Source: Spirochaetales bacterium
GTDB lineage: Bacteria; Spirochaetota; Spirochaetia; SZUA-6; RPPD01
Assembly: GCA_016934415.1 (NCBI GenBank)
Contig: JAFGSW010000044.1
Location: 1-35,406 of the forward strand
Direction of reading: 5' to 3'
DNA length: 35,406 bases
Part shown: piece after piece, positions 33,989 through 35,406 of the stretch
How the letters are laid out: each line of letters opens with the position of its first letter
Position numbering within the stretch: position 1 is the stretch's first letter
The notes under the pieces: model-generated
What the model was told of the DNA's origin: nothing
Seen by the model: only the letters and a program-made list of their open reading frames with translations
The model's database searches: none
Program-made: the position numbers and the translations under genes

Positions 33989-35236
33989 TCATCGTATCGC
34001 TCCCTTCCTCTCCGCGCGCACGAAGAAGAGGAGCACCCCGCCGGCCAGGGACAGGGACGCGGCCAGGAGAAATCCCGCCGCGTATGAGCCGGTCGCGCCG
34101 GCCAAAAGCCCGGCGATCGTCGGGCCGGCCGCCTGGCCCAGGCCGAAACAGAAGGTGAGCATCCCCAGGCCCATGGAGGCGCGCTCGCTCCCCAGGATGT
34201 CTCCGGCGGTGGCGGCCACCACCGCGGGCACGCTCCACGAGCACAGTGCGAACAGGAAGCCCGAGAAGACCAGCAGGCCGTCGACGCGGGCCAAGCCGAA
34301 GAATCCGTAGGCGGCAGCCAGGAGCGCGTAGATGAGGGCGAGGGATCGCGCCCGGCCGATCCGGTCGGAAACAAAACCCCAGAGAAGCCCGCTCGCCGCT
34401 GAGGCGAGGCCCACCAGGAACCAGAGACGTCCCGCGGCGCCGGAATCGAAGCCGCGCTCGCGGATGAGAAAGTTCACGAAGAAGGTGGCGTAGACGATAT
34501 AGGAAAATCCGTAGAGGAAATAGGCGAGCGCGAGCGGCGGGAAGCCGCGGGTCGCGAGCATGGCCGGGATCGCGGCCAGAAGGCGGGGCCGCTGCGGGCG
34601 GCCGGCCGCGGAGCCGGGAACGGAAACGGCGCCGGCGGGCTTCTCGCGCAAGACGAACAGGCCGACGATGAACATGCCGGCCGCAACGGCGCCGAACAGG
34701 AGCCAGGCTCCCGGCCAGCCCTGCGGCGCCGTCGAGCTCGCGAAGAGCGGCACGGTGAGACCGGATATCGCCAGGCCCACGCTCGTCCCGCCCACGACGA
34801 CGCCCGAGGCGAGGCCCCGCTCCCGCGCGCCGAACCAGCGCGAGACCAGGGCCACGGCCGGCACATTGACGGTACCGCTCGCCAGGCCGGTGAAAAAACG
34901 GGCCGCGAGCGCCCCGCCGAAGTCGCGCGCCAGGGCCGTGGCCGCCAGGGAGAGCGCCACTCCGCCCAGTCCGAAGAGAATCGTCTTTTTGCTCCCGAAA
35001 CGCGCGGCCAGAAAGCCCGAAACGAGCGACATGAGGAGGTACCCCGAGAGATTGGCCGAGGCGACGAGCCCGCCCTGTTCCTTGGAAAGCGGGAGGGTTT
35101 TTTCCATGAAGGGCAGGATCATGGTATAACCGAAACGGGCCAGTCCGATGGCCGCGACCACGGCGCACATGGCCGCGCCCATCAGGGCAAAACGATATGG
35201 GTCCTTGAATTGCGGGTCGGGGCCGGAACGATTCAT
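33989..35236 (-). CDS. Major facilitator superfamily transporter
   Basis: The 415-residue product has twelve predicted spans. The loop 2-3 motif SGFLAARFGSKKTILFG is the MFS signature (G-x-x-x-D/R-R-x-G type), and a weaker copy, WGFVSDRIGRARSLAL, lies in the second half, so the fold is complete. The N-terminus MNRSGPDPQFKDPYRF is short and cytoplasmic. ATG35236 has no clear Shine-Dalgarno site. A TAGAAT that could be a -10 ends ten bases before it, so its leader may be very short. Upstream in-frame codons run into the REP-like hairpins and are rejected. Closest general type: YbfB/OFA-like or nitrate/oxalate-type carriers; substrate unknown. Confidence 0.88.
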   Translation of the reverse strand: MNRSGPDPQFKDPYRFALMGAAMCAVVAAIGLARFGYTMILPFMEKTLPLSKEQGGLVASANLSGYLLMSLVSGFLAARFGSKKTILFGLGGVALSLAATALARDFGGALAARFFTGLASGTVNVPAVALVSRWFGARERGLASGVVVGGTSVGLAISGLTVPLFASSTAPQGWPGAWLLFGAVAAGMFIVGLFVLREKPAGAVSVPGSAAGRPQRPRLLAAIPAMLATRGFPPLALAYFLYGFSYIVYATFFVNFLIRERGFDSGAAGRLWFLVGLASAASGLLWGFVSDRIGRARSLALIYALLAAAYGFFGLARVDGLLVFSGFLFALCSWSVPAVVAATAGDILGSERASMGLGMLTFCFGLGQAAGPTIAGLLAGATGSYAAGFLLAASLSLAGGVLLFFVRAERKGAIR

Positions 35237-35303
35237 GATGGTGGGTATTCTATTGGAAAATATCACTTTGACATAGAGACCTGCCGAAAAAACGCGCCCG
35301 TCC

Positions 35304-35406
35304 GTCACCCTTCGGCGGAGCTCAGGGTGACAAACGTCATGGTGAGCTTGTCGAACCATGACCGGCAATTCAGGGCCGTATCACCGGGCACCCTTCGGCG
35401 GGGCTC
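35304..35406. repeat. REP-like hairpin cluster at the window end
   Basis: GTCACCCT at 35304-35311 pairs with AGGGTGAC at 35324-35331. GTCATGGT at 35336-35343 pairs with ACCATGAC at 35355-35362. A third unit begins at 35384 (GGGCACCCTTCGGCGGGGCTC, cut by the edge). Such hairpins are widespread dispersed repeats and commonly give spurious ORFs reading MVRQAHH, as here. Confidence 0.7.

Noticed and set aside
35237..35368. N-terminal extension of the MFS protein reading MVRQAHH
   Set aside because: This is the well-known spurious translation of a REP-like hairpin; the transporter begins at ATG35236.

Overview
The window is a bacterial chromosome segment with high GC (roughly 60-65% by eye) and dense genes in short operons on both strands. 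The organism is not identifiable with certainty. A methyl-accepting protein with six membrane spans and no periplasmic sensor, two lipoproteins, an [FeFe] hydrogenase, KatG and many dispersed CGGAT-type intergenic repeats would fit an environmental Spirochaetota-like or similar anaerobic to microaerophilic lineage. That assignment is inference with low confidence. No tRNA, rRNA or CRISPR array was seen.

Layout: 1-417 holds the 5' part of an unrecognised gene with a perfect Shine-Dalgarno site but no normal start codon. 503-1798 is an AT-rich island with two small GIY-YIG nuclease-like genes around an apparently internally deleted ATPase. 1971-4172 is a membrane PAS/PAS histidine kinase without a partner regulator. 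4483-5671 holds two unrecognised genes. 5926-6948 is a WYL regulator read from a promoter placed for a leaderless mRNA. 7044-9220 is a membrane protein coupled to a GH43 glycosidase that seems to start at CTG. 9366-11508 holds an SDR oxidoreductase and RsgA. 12174-14366 is KatG, bracketed by two copies of a palindromic repeat.

14665-20568 (minus strand) is a tight four-gene operon: a fused NuoE-NuoF-type diaphorase, an [FeFe] hydrogenase catalytic subunit, a divergent LarA (nickel-pincer racemase) homologue and a bacterial deoxyhypusine-synthase-like protein. Upstream lies a DUF3842 gene. 21547-23097 is the chemotaxis-type protein, and beyond it is a gene-free stretch whose core (about 23367-23997) is a degenerate tandem array with a well kept 21-bp period.

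24203-28435 (minus strand) is an operon for an FmdE-like protein, a FecBCD-type metal or metal-chelate ABC importer and a TrmO/TsaA-like protein. Its promoter carries GTATTAC-N13-GTATTAC over the -10 element. The DUF3842 promoter carries GGTATTAC-N13-GTAATACC in the same place. This is the spacing I recall for NikR boxes, so both loci may belong to a nickel-responsive regulon. With a LarA-type (nickel) enzyme between them, a nickel theme is plausible but unproven.

28741-35236 holds a lipoprotein, a two-domain VOC protein, PanB, a calcineurin-like phosphoesterase with a second leaderless-type promoter, an orphan RbsC-like permease and an MFS transporter. The window ends in REP-like hairpins.
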